Of a DNA stretch of 64,000 bases, positions 1 to 7,660 are shown piece after piece (position 1 is the first letter of the stretch; every line of letters starts with the position of its first letter). The notes under the pieces were generated by a model. The model ran no database searches. It was not told where the DNA came from and worked only from the letters and a program-made list of their open reading frames with translations. Position numbers and translations under genes: made by a program. This DNA comes from Alphaproteobacteria bacterium (GTDB lineage: Bacteria > Pseudomonadota > Alphaproteobacteria > Micavibrionales > Micavibrionaceae): the NCBI GenBank assembly GCA_016699735.1, contig CP065008.1, positions 1,302,001-1,366,000 of the forward strand. Reading direction: 5' to 3'.

Positions 1-1
1 C

Positions 2-220
2 CCGCAATCCGCCATAAACCCGTGGGCCGAAGAGAGCCATCCCCGGACAGAGAACGTGCAGGTTCCGGGCTCCCATTGCGGCATGGTCGTAAATACGCAG
101 GTCTGGAAAGTCCTCGCCGAACGACTTTCTGTATCGCCAACGAACTGGCGCCCCTTCGAATGGTCAGATGCGGAGCGCAGCGTGGACCTCGCACCCGATC
201 TGATCCTAGAGAAAGCGTAA
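2..220 (+). CDS. alpha/beta-hydrolase family protein, C-terminal fragment
   Basis: This is the last 72 codons of a gene that begins left of the window; the reading frame is open from base 2 to the TAA at 218-220. The protein tail contains VPGSHCGMVVN followed by VWKVLAERL and NWRPFEW. A Gly-Ser-His-Cys-Gly segment near the C-terminus is typical of alpha/beta-hydrolases, where the His completes the catalytic triad; the Ser and acid would lie outside the window. The gene ends 3 bases before the stop codon of the convergent yejF. A competing frame (22-243) has arginine-rich, non-protein-like composition. The family call rests on a short tail, so confidence is moderate. Confidence 0.5.
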   Translation, partial: PQSAINPWAEESHPRTENVQVPGSHCGMVVNTQVWKVLAERLSVSPTNWRPFEWSDAERSVDLAPDLILEKA

Positions 221-223
221 AGC

Positions 224-1840
224 CTACCCCGCCCGCGCCTTAAGATTCAGCGCCGCGTCGATCAGCGTCTTGGTATAATCCTGCCGCGGGTTTTCAAAAA
301 TCTGTTCCACCGTCCCGGCCTCCACGATCTTGCCGTCCTTCATGACCAGAACGTCGTGGCACATCGCCCGGATCACCCGCAGATCATGGCTGATAAAAAG
401 ATAGGACAGCCCGTGTTTCTGCTGCAACTCGCGCAGCAGATCAACGATCTCCGCCTGCACGGAGACATCCAGCGCCGAGGTCGGCTCGTCCAGCACCACA
501 AAATCCGGGGCCAGCACAAGGGCGCGGGCAATCGCAATCCGCTGCCGCTGCCCGCCGGAGAATTCATGCGGGTAGCGATGGCGCGTCTCCGGGTCCATCT
601 GCACGTCCTTGAGCGCATCAATCACCAGCACGTCACGCTGTTCGTCGGACAGGTCACGCTTGTGCAGCGCCAGCCCCTCGTCGATGATCTGCGCCACGCT
701 CATGCGCGGAGAGAGCGATCCGAAAGGATCCTGAAACACAATCTGCATTTTCGAGCGCAAGGGCCGCATCTGCTTGCGCGAGAGGGGCGAAACATTCTGC
801 CCCGCGAAAACGATGGTCCCCGTACTGGGCAGCATCCGCAAAAGCGCGAGCGCCAGCGTCGTCTTGCCTGATCCCGACTCGCCGACTACGCCCAGCGTAT
901 GCCCGCGCTTGAGAGTGACGTTCACATCATCCACCGCCTTCACGAAATCCAGCGGCTTTCCAAAAAAGCTTTTCCGCCGCGGGAAATAGACTTTAACGTT
1001 CTGCCCCTCAAGCAGGGCAGGGGCACCGGCATCGGCGGGCTTCACCCGGCCCGAAGGCTGCGCCGCCAGAAGTTTCTTTGTATAGGAATGTTGCGGCTTG
1101 GAAAATAAATCATCGGTCGGTTGCACCTCGACCAGTTCGCCGCTTTTCATGACGCAGATTTTATCCGCCATCTTGCGGACGACGGACAGGTCGTGCGAAA
1201 TCAGCATCAGCGCCATGCCCAGTTGCGTCTGGAGTTCCTCCAGTAGCTCAAGAATCTGCGCCTGAATGGTGACATCGAGCGCGGTTGTGGGTTCATCGGC
1301 AATCAGCAGGGACGGATTGTTCGCCAGCGCCATCCCGATCATCACCCGCTGCCGCTGCCCGCCGGAAAGCTGGTGAGGATAGGAATCAAGCCGATCCTTC
1401 ATACTCGAAAGCCCGACCATATCCATGAGTTCCAGCATCCGCGCCTTCGTCTGCGCGGCGTTCATCCCCTGATGAATCCGCAGCACTTCGCCGATCTGCC
1501 GCTCGATCGTGTGCAGCGGGTTGAGCGCGGTCAAAGGCTCCTGAAAGATCATCCCGATTTCCCGGCCTCTGATCGCGCACATCGCGCCGTCTTTCTTGGC
1601 GATCAGGTCTTCGCCGTTGAAAAGGATTTTGCTCTCCGCGCTGTGCGAAGCCAGCGGATAGGGCAGGAGCTTCATGACCGAAAGCGCGGTCACCGATTTC
1701 CCCGATCCGCTCTCACCGACGACGGCGACCGTTTCCCCTTTGCCGATGGTAAAGCTGACGTTTTTTACGGCATTAAATGCGCCGGAGGGCGTTTTGAAAT
1801 CGACGCTGAGATTTTGAATCTGCAGGAGAGGATCGAACAT
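224..1840 (-). CDS. yejF: Peptide ABC importer, double ATP-binding protein (YejF type)
   Basis: This 538-residue protein carries two complete ABC ATPase domains in one chain, as in YejF of the YejABEF oligopeptide/microcin C importer. Each half has a Walker A (GESGSGKS near residue 42, GESGSGKT near residue 320), a signature motif (LSGGQRQR, FSGGQRQR) and a Walker B ending in DEP. It would sit on the cytoplasmic face and power import through YejB/YejE. Those permeases and the binding protein lie about 18-26 kb away in this window, so the transporter is split between two loci. An oligopeptide transporter with other cargo is an alternative. Start ATG at 1840. Confidence 0.88.
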   Translation of the reverse strand: MFDPLLQIQNLSVDFKTPSGAFNAVKNVSFTIGKGETVAVVGESGSGKSVTALSVMKLLPYPLASHSAESKILFNGEDLIAKKDGAMCAIRGREIGMIFQEPLTALNPLHTIERQIGEVLRIHQGMNAAQTKARMLELMDMVGLSSMKDRLDSYPHQLSGGQRQRVMIGMALANNPSLLIADEPTTALDVTIQAQILELLEELQTQLGMALMLISHDLSVVRKMADKICVMKSGELVEVQPTDDLFSKPQHSYTKKLLAAQPSGRVKPADAGAPALLEGQNVKVYFPRRKSFFGKPLDFVKAVDDVNVTLKRGHTLGVVGESGSGKTTLALALLRMLPSTGTIVFAGQNVSPLSRKQMRPLRSKMQIVFQDPFGSLSPRMSVAQIIDEGLALHKRDLSDEQRDVLVIDALKDVQMDPETRHRYPHEFSGGQRQRIAIARALVLAPDFVVLDEPTSALDVSVQAEIVDLLRELQQKHGLSYLFISHDLRVIRAMCHDVLVMKDGKIVEAGTVEQIFENPRQDYTKTLIDAALNLKARAG

Positions 1841-1888
1841 CCGGCTAATATATATCTTTTACGCAAGGAGAAAAGAGCAGATAGGGAC

Positions 1889-2665
1889 TTAATTCAATGG
1901 CTCGCGTGGATCGGCGTAGAGAACCACATCCCCATCCTGTTGCAGCCGGGCAAGGAAATAAAATTTGACTTCCTCGTGCCGAATCTGCGACCGCCTCATA
2001 AGGACAGCGATATCTTTGAAGACCTGCTCCGCCCCCTCGTCGTAGCGCTGCTTGAAATCCCGCGCCGCCGCGAAATGAGCGCCGATTCCCATCGGCCGGA
2101 CAGCCTGAATCTGGGCCTGCTGTTCCTGGAAGAGTCTTACAAGATGCTGGTTGCTGCGAAGAGATTCATAAGCGCAAGCAAGCGCGAAGGACTTATCGGT
2201 CCGCTTGAACTTCTGCGGTGTGGTGTCAAGAAGGGCGCAAAGATCGTCAGATCCGGGCTCGGTACCCAGAAACGTCATGCACGAATGGAGAAGATCGTAA
2301 TCGGGCCTCGGGTTTTCGGGATATTCGGGCGCGTCTTTCATCGCCCCCCAGATCTGCTGCATCATGAACGCCGCCCCCTTGCGGGCGTCCGCGTAAATTT
2401 GTGTAATGGTCAGCCCGACAGGGGAAAGCACAGGATCGGCCTTGCGTTTGAGGTCTTCGGTCGGTGCGCCGATCGTGTCGTCAGGCGTGGCCAGTCCGGT
2501 TTGCGCCAGCAACATAATAAGAATCTCATAACGGGAGTTATTGATAAAATCATGGACATCCACTGACTCCGCACGGCCTTCGTCAGCCCTCTGAGCCAGC
2601 GACCGGATATTTCCGGCCACCTCATGCACGGCCTTGATCAGAAGATCGTTTTCCTCGTTGGTCAT
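1889..2665 (-). CDS. Tandem paralogue family protein, copy 3 of 3 (unknown function)
   Basis: I do not recognise this 258-residue family. It is the most downstream of three adjacent homologous genes (also 2703-3476 and 3485-4249). All three share an N-terminal helix with NIRSLA or NIRTLA, a central segment resembling YxDARKG, a LHxxxxFLGxxPGS stretch, an IDKSYALA-like stretch (TDKSFALA here) and a C-terminal (T/A)RLxxxG region. No signal peptide or membrane span is visible, so a soluble cytoplasmic protein is likely. It lies between the second copy (37 bases away) and yejF, and all read the same way as argH, suggesting one transcript. This copy has diverged most in its last 60 residues. Confidence 0.8.
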   Translation of the reverse strand: MTNEENDLLIKAVHEVAGNIRSLAQRADEGRAESVDVHDFINNSRYEILIMLLAQTGLATPDDTIGAPTEDLKRKADPVLSPVGLTITQIYADARKGAAFMMQQIWGAMKDAPEYPENPRPDYDLLHSCMTFLGTEPGSDDLCALLDTTPQKFKRTDKSFALACAYESLRSNQHLVRLFQEQQAQIQAVRPMGIGAHFAAARDFKQRYDEGAEQVFKDIAVLMRRSQIRHEEVKFYFLARLQQDGDVVLYADPREPLN

Positions 2666-2702
2666 GGTTTATTTTAAAGCATAAACGGCACAAAGAGAGA
2701 AA

Positions 2703-3476
2703 TTAATGCACATATCCCGGACTGCTCTCCGCCTTGGGGATTTGCCCCTCCATTTCCAGCCGGGTCACGATATAAGCGGAGACCTCCTTGAAGGTCAGGC
2801 CGAAAGGTTCCATCAGCCGCTTTAACTCAAGGCCGACAGGATTGGAGGCGCGGGTAAAGCTGGCCTCCAGACGGTTTTCAAGACTGGGTCGGGGGCGTAC
2901 TTCCCCATCCTCCGAGGCAGACGGCGCAAGCTGCCCCGCGACAATCTGCAGCAATCCGCGCTTATGGCGGAGGTGATTGTAAATACCGGCCAGCGCGTAG
3001 GATTTATCGATCCTGCGGAACGCCTCGGGCGTGGTGTCCAGAAGTTCGCACATTTCCGGGGAGCCAGGGCGTATACCCAAAAAATGCAGGGCATGATGCA
3101 GGCTCTGGTATTCGTCGGAAACCTTGACCGGAGTGTAATAGGAAGAATTTAGCCCCTCCCAGGAGTTTTTGGCGATAAAAATACTTCCCTTGCGTGCATC
3201 CTGATAGAGTTGCTGGATGTCGGTTCCCGAAGGTGCAAGAACGGGGTTAACCTTTTCTGTCAAAACAGGAGAAGGAGGTTGACGGGAATCCTCGGCATGG
3301 GCCAGTCCGGCTTGTGCGAGAGGAAAAATCAGCGCGTCATAGGAATAATCCTGCAGATATTCAAAAGGGCTGAGATTTTCCGGGTGTCCGGAATCGATAC
3401 TCTCGGCCAGTGAACGGATGTTCCGGGCGACCTTATGGATGGCATCGAACAAAGTTCTGTAATCCTGCTCGCGCAT
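2703..3476 (-). CDS. Tandem paralogue family protein, copy 2 of 3 (unknown function)
   Basis: This 257-residue protein is homologous along its length to the genes on both sides. Shared blocks include ARNIRSLAE near residues 17-25, YQDARKG in the centre, LHHALHFLGIRPGS, IDKSYALAGIYNHLRHKR and TRLEMEG near the C-terminus. It keeps the core well but has an insert of low-complexity residues around 190-205. The 8-base gap to the upstream copy argues for co-transcription. No catalytic motif is recognisable; the all-helical look could suit a binding or regulatory protein, but that is inference only. Confidence 0.82.
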   Translation of the reverse strand: MREQDYRTLFDAIHKVARNIRSLAESIDSGHPENLSPFEYLQDYSYDALIFPLAQAGLAHAEDSRQPPSPVLTEKVNPVLAPSGTDIQQLYQDARKGSIFIAKNSWEGLNSSYYTPVKVSDEYQSLHHALHFLGIRPGSPEMCELLDTTPEAFRRIDKSYALAGIYNHLRHKRGLLQIVAGQLAPSASEDGEVRPRPSLENRLEASFTRASNPVGLELKRLMEPFGLTFKEVSAYIVTRLEMEGQIPKAESSPGYVH

Positions 3477-3484
3477 TGCAACCT

Positions 3485-4249
3485 CTATTGAACGGGAGCG
3501 GGTGGCCCGTCGGGGTTGTAACCCTCCATCTCCATCCGCGTGGCGAAATAGAACTGCGTTTCCTGATCGTTGAGGCCCGACTGCTTCATGATTCTATTGA
3601 TATCATTAATGACCTGCGGCATCCCGCGCATATACCGCTCGACATATTCGACGGCGGCATCGAAAGAAGGAGAAAGCGCCTTGTCCTGCCGGCGTTGGAG
3701 GAGAGGTTGATGAAGGAATTGTGCGACGACGTGATGATCCTTGAAGCAATCATAAGCGGCGGCCAGAGCATAGGATTTATCAATTTTCTGAAACTCTTCC
3801 TTCGTCGCGCCAAGAGCGCTCAGGGCTTGCTCCGATCCGGGCGTCAAGCCAAGAAATTCAAAGGAATAATGAAGCGAGTCATAGAGAGCCGAGGCATCCT
3901 TCGGAAAATCAGGATGGGCCTTCATTTCATCCCAGGCGCTTTTAAGGACAAACAGACGTCCCTTGCGGGCATCGTCATAAACCTCGTCGATGGTGAACCC
4001 TATAGGCGCCAGCAGGGGATTGGCGTTTTGACGCAAATCCTCGGTCGGCGCACGTCCGGCATCTTCGGGGGTCGCAAGTCTTGCCTTGGCTAGCGTGGAA
4101 ATCAGCACGTCATAGGTAAAGTCATTGACATACTCAAACCCATCGACAGGCGCCGTCCGGCCCTGTTCGACCTCCCGAGCCAGAGTCCGTATATTCTGCG
4201 CCACCTCTTGCACGGCGGCGGCGATGTCATCGTCTTGTTTATCCCGCAT
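3485..4249 (-). CDS. Tandem paralogue family protein, copy 1 of 3 (unknown function)
   Basis: This 254-residue protein is the first of three tandem paralogues and directly follows argH, whose stop is at 4259. Family blocks are QNIRTLARE (residues 18-26), LATPEDAGRAPTEDL, NPLLAPIGFTIDEVYDDAR, LHYSFEFLGLTPGS, IDKSYALAAAYD and TRMEMEGYNPDG. The 9-base gap to argH suggests it is translated from the same message. It has no signal peptide, membrane span or known enzyme motif. Copies 1 and 3 share the phrase APTEDL while copy 2 has lost it. Confidence 0.82.
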   Translation of the reverse strand: MRDKQDDDIAAAVQEVAQNIRTLAREVEQGRTAPVDGFEYVNDFTYDVLISTLAKARLATPEDAGRAPTEDLRQNANPLLAPIGFTIDEVYDDARKGRLFVLKSAWDEMKAHPDFPKDASALYDSLHYSFEFLGLTPGSEQALSALGATKEEFQKIDKSYALAAAYDCFKDHHVVAQFLHQPLLQRRQDKALSPSFDAAVEYVERYMRGMPQVINDINRIMKQSGLNDQETQFYFATRMEMEGYNPDGPPAPVQ

Positions 4250-4258
4250 GGCCGAATT

Positions 4259-5578
4259 TTAGCCTTTTTTGACCCGCAAAACAGCAAAAATATTATTGGA
4301 AATCCGCTTCTCGACGGACTGCATATCGGAAAGCGCCAATTCATGCAGTTTACAGCCCTTCTTTTCCGCCATTTTTACGATAGTTCCGGTGATATGGTGC
4401 GCGTCCCGGAACGCAATCCCCAGCTCCATAACCAGCCAGTCCGCCAGCCGCGTAGCCGTGGTATACCCGTCCTCGGCGGCCTCCAGCATCCGCGCCGTAT
4501 CAAAGGTCGCGGTCTCCAGCATCCCGCGCATGGCCTGTAAGCACAAAGCCAATGTATCGAACGAGTCGAACACGGGCGCCTTGTCTTCCTGCAAATCCTT
4601 ATTGTACGCCAGCGGCAGCCCCTTCAGCACAGTCATCAGATTGTTAAGATTACCGCCCAGCCGCCCGGTTTTGGCGCGGATCAGTTCCGCCGCGTCCGGG
4701 TTTTTCTTCTGCGGCATGATCGAGCTGCCCGTACTCCAGGTGTCCGAGAGCCGGATAAACCCGAACTGCGGTGTGGACCACAGGACAATCTCCTCCGCCA
4801 GCCGCGAGAGGTTCAGCCCGCACTGCACGCAGGCGAACAGGAACTCGGTGGCGAAATCGCGCGACGAAACCCCGTCCATCGTGCTGGCCGTGGGGCGGTC
4901 GAAGCCCAGCGCCTTCGCGGTCATCTTCCGGTCGATCTTGTAGGGCGTCCCCGCCAGCGCCGCCGAACCGAGAGGGCATTCATTCAGCCGCTTGCGGCCA
5001 TCCGCAAACCGCGAGAGATCCCGCTCCAGCATTTGTACGTAGGCTTCGAGATGCAGGGCAAGGGTAATCGGCTGCGCCGCCTGCAGGTGCGTAAAACCCG
5101 GCATCGGGTCTTTCTTGTGCTTGGCGGCAAGGTCGTTCAGCGTGTCGGTGAGGTCGGTGATATAAAGCGACAGATCGTCGATGGCATCACGCACCCACAA
5201 CCGGAAATCCGTCGCGACCTGGTCGTTCCGCGACCGGGCGGTGTGCAGCTTTCCGGCAGCATCGCCGATAATCTCCTTCAGCCGCGACTCGATGTTCATA
5301 TGAATGTCCTCAAGCTCGGTCTTGAAGACGAAGGAACCGCTTTCGATCTCCTTCTCGATTTGGGCAAGCCCCTTGAGGATTTTCTGGGCATCGGCCTTGG
5401 GAATAATCTCCTGTTTCGCCAGCATTTCGCAATGCGCGACCGAACCGGCGATATCCTGCCGCCAGAGCCGCTGGTCGATGGAAATCGAGGCGTTGATCTG
5501 GTCCAGAAGAGCATCCGGCTTGTCCTCAAACCGCCCGCCCCACATGGTGTTGGAGGAATTTTTCTTGCTTTTTTTCAT
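4259..5578 (-). CDS. argH: Argininosuccinate lyase
   Basis: ArgH splits argininosuccinate into arginine and fumarate, the last step of arginine synthesis. The 439-residue protein has the fumarase/aspartase superfamily signature GSSIMPQKKNPD around residue 285, with the mobile catalytic Ser, plus HTARSRNDQ near residue 113 and GFTHLQ near 161. Length is slightly shorter than the usual 455-470 residues, mainly at the C-terminus. It is separated from argG by the divergent plus-strand gene at 5736. The three paralogues downstream follow with 9- to 37-base gaps. Start ATG at 5578; the short Lys/Ser-rich N-terminal extension before the WGGRF motif is variable in the family. Confidence 0.96.
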   Translation of the reverse strand: MKKSKKNSSNTMWGGRFEDKPDALLDQINASISIDQRLWRQDIAGSVAHCEMLAKQEIIPKADAQKILKGLAQIEKEIESGSFVFKTELEDIHMNIESRLKEIIGDAAGKLHTARSRNDQVATDFRLWVRDAIDDLSLYITDLTDTLNDLAAKHKKDPMPGFTHLQAAQPITLALHLEAYVQMLERDLSRFADGRKRLNECPLGSAALAGTPYKIDRKMTAKALGFDRPTASTMDGVSSRDFATEFLFACVQCGLNLSRLAEEIVLWSTPQFGFIRLSDTWSTGSSIMPQKKNPDAAELIRAKTGRLGGNLNNLMTVLKGLPLAYNKDLQEDKAPVFDSFDTLALCLQAMRGMLETATFDTARMLEAAEDGYTTATRLADWLVMELGIAFRDAHHITGTIVKMAEKKGCKLHELALSDMQSVEKRISNNIFAVLRVKKG

Positions 5579-5689
5579 CGCAGAGGCCGCTATTTCAAGG
5601 AGTTAACGCACAGTCCAGCGATTATTTTTTTACTTCAATTAACACCCCCGCGCCAGTTTAAAAAGCTGTTTTTATTATCGGAAATTGGT

Positions 5690-5702
5690 TATAGTTAGGG
5701 AG
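5690..5702 (+). promoter_or_regulatory. Promoter-like motif TATAGTTAGGGAG (copy 1)
   Basis: The 13-base string TATAGTTAGGGAG lies 33 bases before the ATG of the GluTR-like gene at 5736. An identical string occurs on the minus strand at 23467-23479, upstream of the TPR gene. The TATAGT part resembles a -10 element; no good -35 is visible at 17 bases. Its recurrence before two unrelated genes is why it is listed. Confidence 0.35.
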
Positions 5703-5735
5703 AAAACCAAGGCTAGCTGAGGTAGGCGGAGACTA

Positions 5736-6821
5736 ATGGGTAAGGATGTCATGGTTGGTGACTTGATGGTCATTGACTTTCATTCAAAGCATTTAACACC
5801 TGAAATTCAGGCATGGAAGGAACAGGCCGCTGTTCCTTTCGCGGCCAGTTGCGCCCGCCAGATCTGGTACGGGACTGAGGATGATTTTAGAGATTTTCCT
5901 TATCCCGAAAATAGGGATGCGGTTAAAACTCTGAAGGGAGCGGAGGGTTATTCCGCACTGCTGCGCGTTTTATCCGGATTCGAAAGCAACCGCCTCGGCG
6001 AGACACATGTGAAAAGCCAGTTTGACGAAGGCTGGCGCTGCTTCAACGACGAACACCCCGACAAGGCGGAAGGTTATCAACGTCTGATCGGAATGTTAAG
6101 AGAGGATGTGAATTTCATCCGTAACGACATTGCCTCGGCCTTTAAGTATCAAAGGCATGAAATGTCCGCACGCGATCTTTCCGGCCAGAAAAAGGGAGAG
6201 GAACTTCTGGTTATCGGCAGCGTGAGCAAGGCAGGAATCGTGTCCGCCTTCACGGAAGGCATAATTCGAGTATCGGAAAACAGGCAGAAAAATAATGATC
6301 ATTTCCTTCGGGTCACACATCCCGACCCGGACACTCTCCAAACTATGCGCAACGCTCTTCTGCAGATGAAACAGGATAAAAAACTTCGCACGAATATAGA
6401 ATTTGTCGATTTCGATCTGATCGGAAAGCTGATGGACGTGAGTGATCGGGTCTACGTGGACTTGCCGATGGGGTCGGACCCAGAAGGAGAGGCTCAGATC
6501 ATCGCCGCATGGCGCGACAGGACCAGAAACGACAACACTTTAACCCATCTCCGCGGCGATCCGCACAACCGGGCTCTTTCGACCTCCCTTTGGGCGGAAG
6601 CCGGCTTGGACAATTACTTTTCACCTGAAGATATCCGTCACGACATGGCGGAAAGAGGGCGCAATAACCGCAAGGTGCTTGAAAACGCGGATGTCGCATT
6701 TGATCTGTGCGGCCAGTTGCGTTTGGCAGGGCGCAAGCCGATGAATTGCATCGTGCAGACCGATGATTTGTCTCTCGCCGTTTTGGGAATGCAGATGCCT
6801 CCCGAAACCGAGCCGGCTTAA
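5736..6821 (+). CDS. Glutamyl-tRNA reductase-like protein, divergent
   Basis: This 361-residue protein resembles a reduced HemA (GluTR), the NADPH enzyme that reduces glutamyl-tRNA to glutamate semialdehyde. Residues 80-96 read SGFESNRLGETHVKSQF, closely matching the family block SGL(D/E)S...GE.QI..Q. Cys39 in ASCARQIWYG sits where GluTR has its catalytic Cys in STCNRTEIY. ELLVIGSVSKAG (residues 156-167) stands where the nucleotide-binding GAGEMG loop is expected but has lost its glycines, and VYVDLPMGSDPEG (239-251) matches the DLAVPRDIDP block. The C-terminal dimerisation domain seems missing, since GluTR is normally about 420 residues. It probably lacks NADPH-dependent activity. It is divergent from argH and is preceded by a GGCGGAG ribosome site. 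Function unknown. Confidence 0.72.
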   Translation: MGKDVMVGDLMVIDFHSKHLTPEIQAWKEQAAVPFAASCARQIWYGTEDDFRDFPYPENRDAVKTLKGAEGYSALLRVLSGFESNRLGETHVKSQFDEGWRCFNDEHPDKAEGYQRLIGMLREDVNFIRNDIASAFKYQRHEMSARDLSGQKKGEELLVIGSVSKAGIVSAFTEGIIRVSENRQKNNDHFLRVTHPDPDTLQTMRNALLQMKQDKKLRTNIEFVDFDLIGKLMDVSDRVYVDLPMGSDPEGEAQIIAAWRDRTRNDNTLTHLRGDPHNRALSTSLWAEAGLDNYFSPEDIRHDMAERGRNNRKVLENADVAFDLCGQLRLAGRKPMNCIVQTDDLSLAVLGMQMPPETEPA

Positions 6822-6828
6822 AAAATTC

Positions 6829-7113
6829 CTACATATCCCGCTCAAGCTCGGGTGGCATCCGCACGGCATGAATCCCGCGCTCATGCAGGATCGCGCCGAT
6901 CTCCTCCATCGCCCCCATCAGAACCTCACGGATTTGCGCGGCGGCCTCTTCGCCGCCGACCTGATGCCGGAAGGCTTGCTCAAGACTGTCTCCGGTGGTC
7001 TGCCGCAAATTGAGCCGCAACCCCGTGGCATCGTCCGTGCAGGACAGCCCGCCGTGATCGTCCAGAGGCGTGACGTGAAGAAGCGGGCTGTGGTGGTGTC
7101 CGTTGGTGCTCAT
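6829..7113 (-). CDS. Hypothetical 94-residue protein
   Basis: A small soluble protein with a His-rich N-terminus (NGHHHSPLLH) and a helical C-terminal half (residues 40-85, many Glu, Gln and Ala). It converges on the GluTR-like gene, whose stop codon is 8 bases away, and lies downstream of the ACP-like gene. The family is not recognised. The reading frame on the opposite strand is rich in Pro, His and Arg and looks like a shadow, which supports this strand. Confidence 0.55.
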   Translation of the reverse strand: MSTNGHHHSPLLHVTPLDDHGGLSCTDDATGLRLNLRQTTGDSLEQAFRHQVGGEEAAAQIREVLMGAMEEIGAILHERGIHAVRMPPELERDM

Positions 7114-7204
7114 GATCCTGTCCTGTTCTATAAGTTTTTGTTTATTCAGAACAGTTTAAAGGAAAAACGGGCCGGGGCCAAAGAAAAACTCTGGAAACAG
7201 CGAT

Positions 7205-7633
7205 TTAGGCGGCCTGAACCTTGGCCCAGACCAGTTGTATAATATCGTCGATTGTATAGGCGTTTTCTGCCTCTTCACCCGAAATCTGGATGGAAAAGTC
7301 CTGCTCCAGAGACAAAACGATTTCATCACCGGCCCATTCGTCCTCATAAAGAAAAAATTTAAGGTTGGATGAAAAACTGTCCGTGGGATGGAGCCGGGAG
7401 AAATCGCAATCCAAATATTCCTCAAGAATTTGTAGAACTTTAACAACGACATTCTCGGCAATATCTGTCTCGCTATAAAAAGTTCTATAAAATTCTTCCT
7501 TGCTTAGAGGCGTTCGCCCCTCAAAGAGCTTTTCAATAAGCCTCTTCCGCTTCCTTTCATCATACTTGATGGCAAAAAAGATAATGACCAGTGCCAAAAC
7601 GGCGATGATCGCCAATTTGAGGAGATATCCCAT
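7205..7633 (-). CDS. Membrane-anchored acyl-carrier-protein-like protein
   Basis: The 142-residue protein starts with one membrane span (residues 4-22, YLLKLAIIAVLALVIIFFAI) followed by a KRKR stretch, so most of it should lie in the cytoplasm. The rest resembles an acyl carrier protein fold: EIVLSLEQDFSIQISGEEAE followed by YTIDDIIQLV matches helices 2-3 of ACPs. The position of the phosphopantetheine Ser (DSL in ACP) reads WAGDEI, so no prosthetic group attachment is expected. DUF1493-like proteins are a similar serine-less group and could be the family. It lies 27 bases downstream of argG and may share its transcript. Function unknown. Confidence 0.65.
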   Translation of the reverse strand: MGYLLKLAIIAVLALVIIFFAIKYDERKRKRLIEKLFEGRTPLSKEEFYRTFYSETDIAENVVVKVLQILEEYLDCDFSRLHPTDSFSSNLKFFLYEDEWAGDEIVLSLEQDFSIQISGEEAENAYTIDDIIQLVWAKVQAA

Positions 7634-7660
7634 CGTCCTGACCGTTCAGGCGCACACGGT

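Noticed and set aside
22..243. 73-residue open frame at the left edge
   Set aside because: Arg/Pro-rich, and it overlaps a protein-like frame (2-220) that ends in a hydrolase-type tail.
1373..2566. Large plus-strand open frame opposite the yejF start and third paralogue
   Set aside because: Composition rich in Arg, His and Pro, and it spans the junction of two well-supported minus-strand genes. It is a shadow frame.
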